A stretch of 6,806 nucleotides of DNA, from positions 1 through 6,806 of the forward strand of contig JAGHTV010000539.1 of the NCBI GenBank assembly GCA_018065165.1, written 5' to 3'. The translations under genes were made by a program, and so were the position numbers. The notes under the pieces are model-generated. The model did no database searches, was not told the DNA's origin, and saw nothing but the letters and a program-made list of their open reading frames with translations. The DNA comes from Candidatus Sodaliphilus fimicaballi. Its GTDB lineage: Bacteria; Bacteroidota; Bacteroidia; Bacteroidales; Muribaculaceae. Shown here piece after piece: positions 5,744 through 6,806 of this stretch (positions are counted from its first letter, which is position 1; each line of letters opens with the position of its first letter).

Positions 5744-6806
5744 ATGAAAAAGATGATAATGCGCATGGCTGCAGTGCTGTGCTTGGTGGCTACAATGGTA
5801 GCATGTAACGAGAGCGATAACTATCCCTACAAGACTGATTATCTGCCCGTTCAGCTGGCAGGCTCACAAAAATGGAGCATCCTGGATGTAAACAGCGGCG
5901 AACTGGTGGCAAAGGATGCGTTTGTAGAGGCTCCGTCGCCCGTCATCAACGATATGTTCTATGTGATGAACGATGACGGTACATATAACTTCTACAACAT
6001 CGCCGAGCCCACCAAGGCTGTCAACAGCGAGCCTTATGGTAGTGTAACTGTATTTAGCGAGGATGGTGTTGCAGTGGCCAGCAAGCGTGGTGGCTCGCTG
6101 TGCGTCATTGACAAGCAGTGCAAGGTAGTCAAGGAACTGCCCAAGGACATCGCCCAATGCTCAATGTTCAGTCGCGGTATGGCATCGTACCAGAACGACT
6201 TGGGCCTGTGGGGATACATCGATGTAAAGGGTGATACAATTATCCCCGCAAAATATGCTACAACCAACCTCTTTGTCAACGACGATTATGCTATCGTTGT
6301 TGATGCCGAGCAAGCCAACGACACCGTGGCAACATACTCAATTATCAACAAGAAAGGCGAAGTGCAGTTCAATGCAAGTTCATCGCAATATGGCGTAATT
6401 CAGCCCTACTTCGTAAACGGAGTACTCCCCGTTGTCAAGGGTGACACTATCGTGTGCCTGAACAACAAGGGCGAGGAGGTTGCTAACCCCAACGAGAGCC
6501 ACGACGCTGTTGAGAAGGGTGGTTATGAGGACTTCAGCCGCACCCCCAACGGCTTGTTTATCGTAATCAACAAGGACGGCAAGATGGGCTTGGTAGACAA
6601 GGACAACAAGACCATGATTGAGGTGAAGCACGACCGACTGATGGACCTGCGTAAGGACCGCTACATCGTGGGCAAGGACTCGGTGTTCAGCCTTGTTGAC
6701 GACAAGGGCGCACCCGTGGGTAAAGCTCAGTTTGTACACGCTCATGGCGGCACAGAGCAAATGTTTGCAACTCGCGGCTTCCTTGATACAAGTCTGGCTG
6801 TGGGCA
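5744..6806 (+). CDS. WG-repeat-like lipoprotein, partial at right edge
   Basis: The reading frame is open from ATG 5744 to the end of the window (354 residues) without a stop, so the C-terminus is missing. The N-terminus is a lipoprotein signal: KK, a hydrophobic stretch, then MVAC with the lipidated cysteine at residue 21. The next residues, NESDN, are partly acidic and could act as a Bacteroidota surface-export signal, though this is a weak match. The rest consists of short beta-hairpin repeats about 40-60 residues apart. The clearest is LWGYIDVKGDTIIPAKY (155-171), the WG-repeat form. Others are WSILDVNSGELV (44-55), LCVIDKQCKVV (119-129), YSIINKKGEV (198-207), MGLVDKDNKTMIEV (281-294) and FSLVDDKGAPVG (315-326). 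An envelope binding or scaffold role is plausible but unproven. The gene is divergent from the esterase, with 156 bp between the starts. Confidence 0.85.
   Translation, partial: MKKMIMRMAAVLCLVATMVACNESDNYPYKTDYLPVQLAGSQKWSILDVNSGELVAKDAFVEAPSPVINDMFYVMNDDGTYNFYNIAEPTKAVNSEPYGSVTVFSEDGVAVASKRGGSLCVIDKQCKVVKELPKDIAQCSMFSRGMASYQNDLGLWGYIDVKGDTIIPAKYATTNLFVNDDYAIVVDAEQANDTVATYSIINKKGEVQFNASSSQYGVIQPYFVNGVLPVVKGDTIVCLNNKGEEVANPNESHDAVEKGGYEDFSRTPNGLFIVINKDGKMGLVDKDNKTMIEVKHDRLMDLRKDRYIVGKDSVFSLVDDKGAPVGKAQFVHAHGGTEQMFATRGFLDTSLAVG

Overview
The window looks like a chromosomal segment from the order Bacteroidales (Bacteroidota), perhaps Prevotella or Muribaculaceae. The evidence is three-fold. Four promoters have the TAnnTTTG -7 element used by this phylum. 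Start codons have A-rich leaders instead of strong Shine-Dalgarno sites. One gene encodes DUF3822, which I associate with this phylum, and it lies directly upstream of rsmD. Coding DNA is moderately GC-rich and the gaps are AT-rich. I see no mobile element, CRISPR array, tRNA or rRNA.

Layout. Positions 1-210 hold no gene, only two small hairpins and the ddl promoter. Positions 211-2663 carry ddl and murF on the plus strand. Ddl makes D-Ala-D-Ala and MurF attaches it to the UDP-MurNAc-tripeptide, so the pair covers two consecutive cytoplasmic steps of peptidoglycan precursor synthesis. After murF comes an exact 9-bp-period array of five TCTAG units (2673-2717), then a perfect 12-bp hairpin (2728-2756) that can end transcription from both sides. 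On the minus strand, converging on it, a DUF3822 gene (4159-3341) overlaps rsmD (3353-2763, 16S rRNA methyltransferase) by 13 bp and shares its promoter.

Upstream on the same strand is a secreted esterase (5587-4232) whose C-terminus resembles part of an SMP-30/gluconolactonase domain. Its start is placed at 5587 because a full promoter lies upstream of that ATG and downstream of the earlier in-frame ATG at 5656. Divergent from it, starting at 5744 and running off the right edge, is a WG-repeat lipoprotein.

Most of the window is conventional housekeeping sequence. The items most worth a second look are the TCTAG array, the esterase/propeller fusion with an altered histidine region, the start correction, the shared TAnnTTTGCA promoter form, and mutually exclusive hairpins between ddl and murF. 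I found no convincing evidence of a new multi-gene system.
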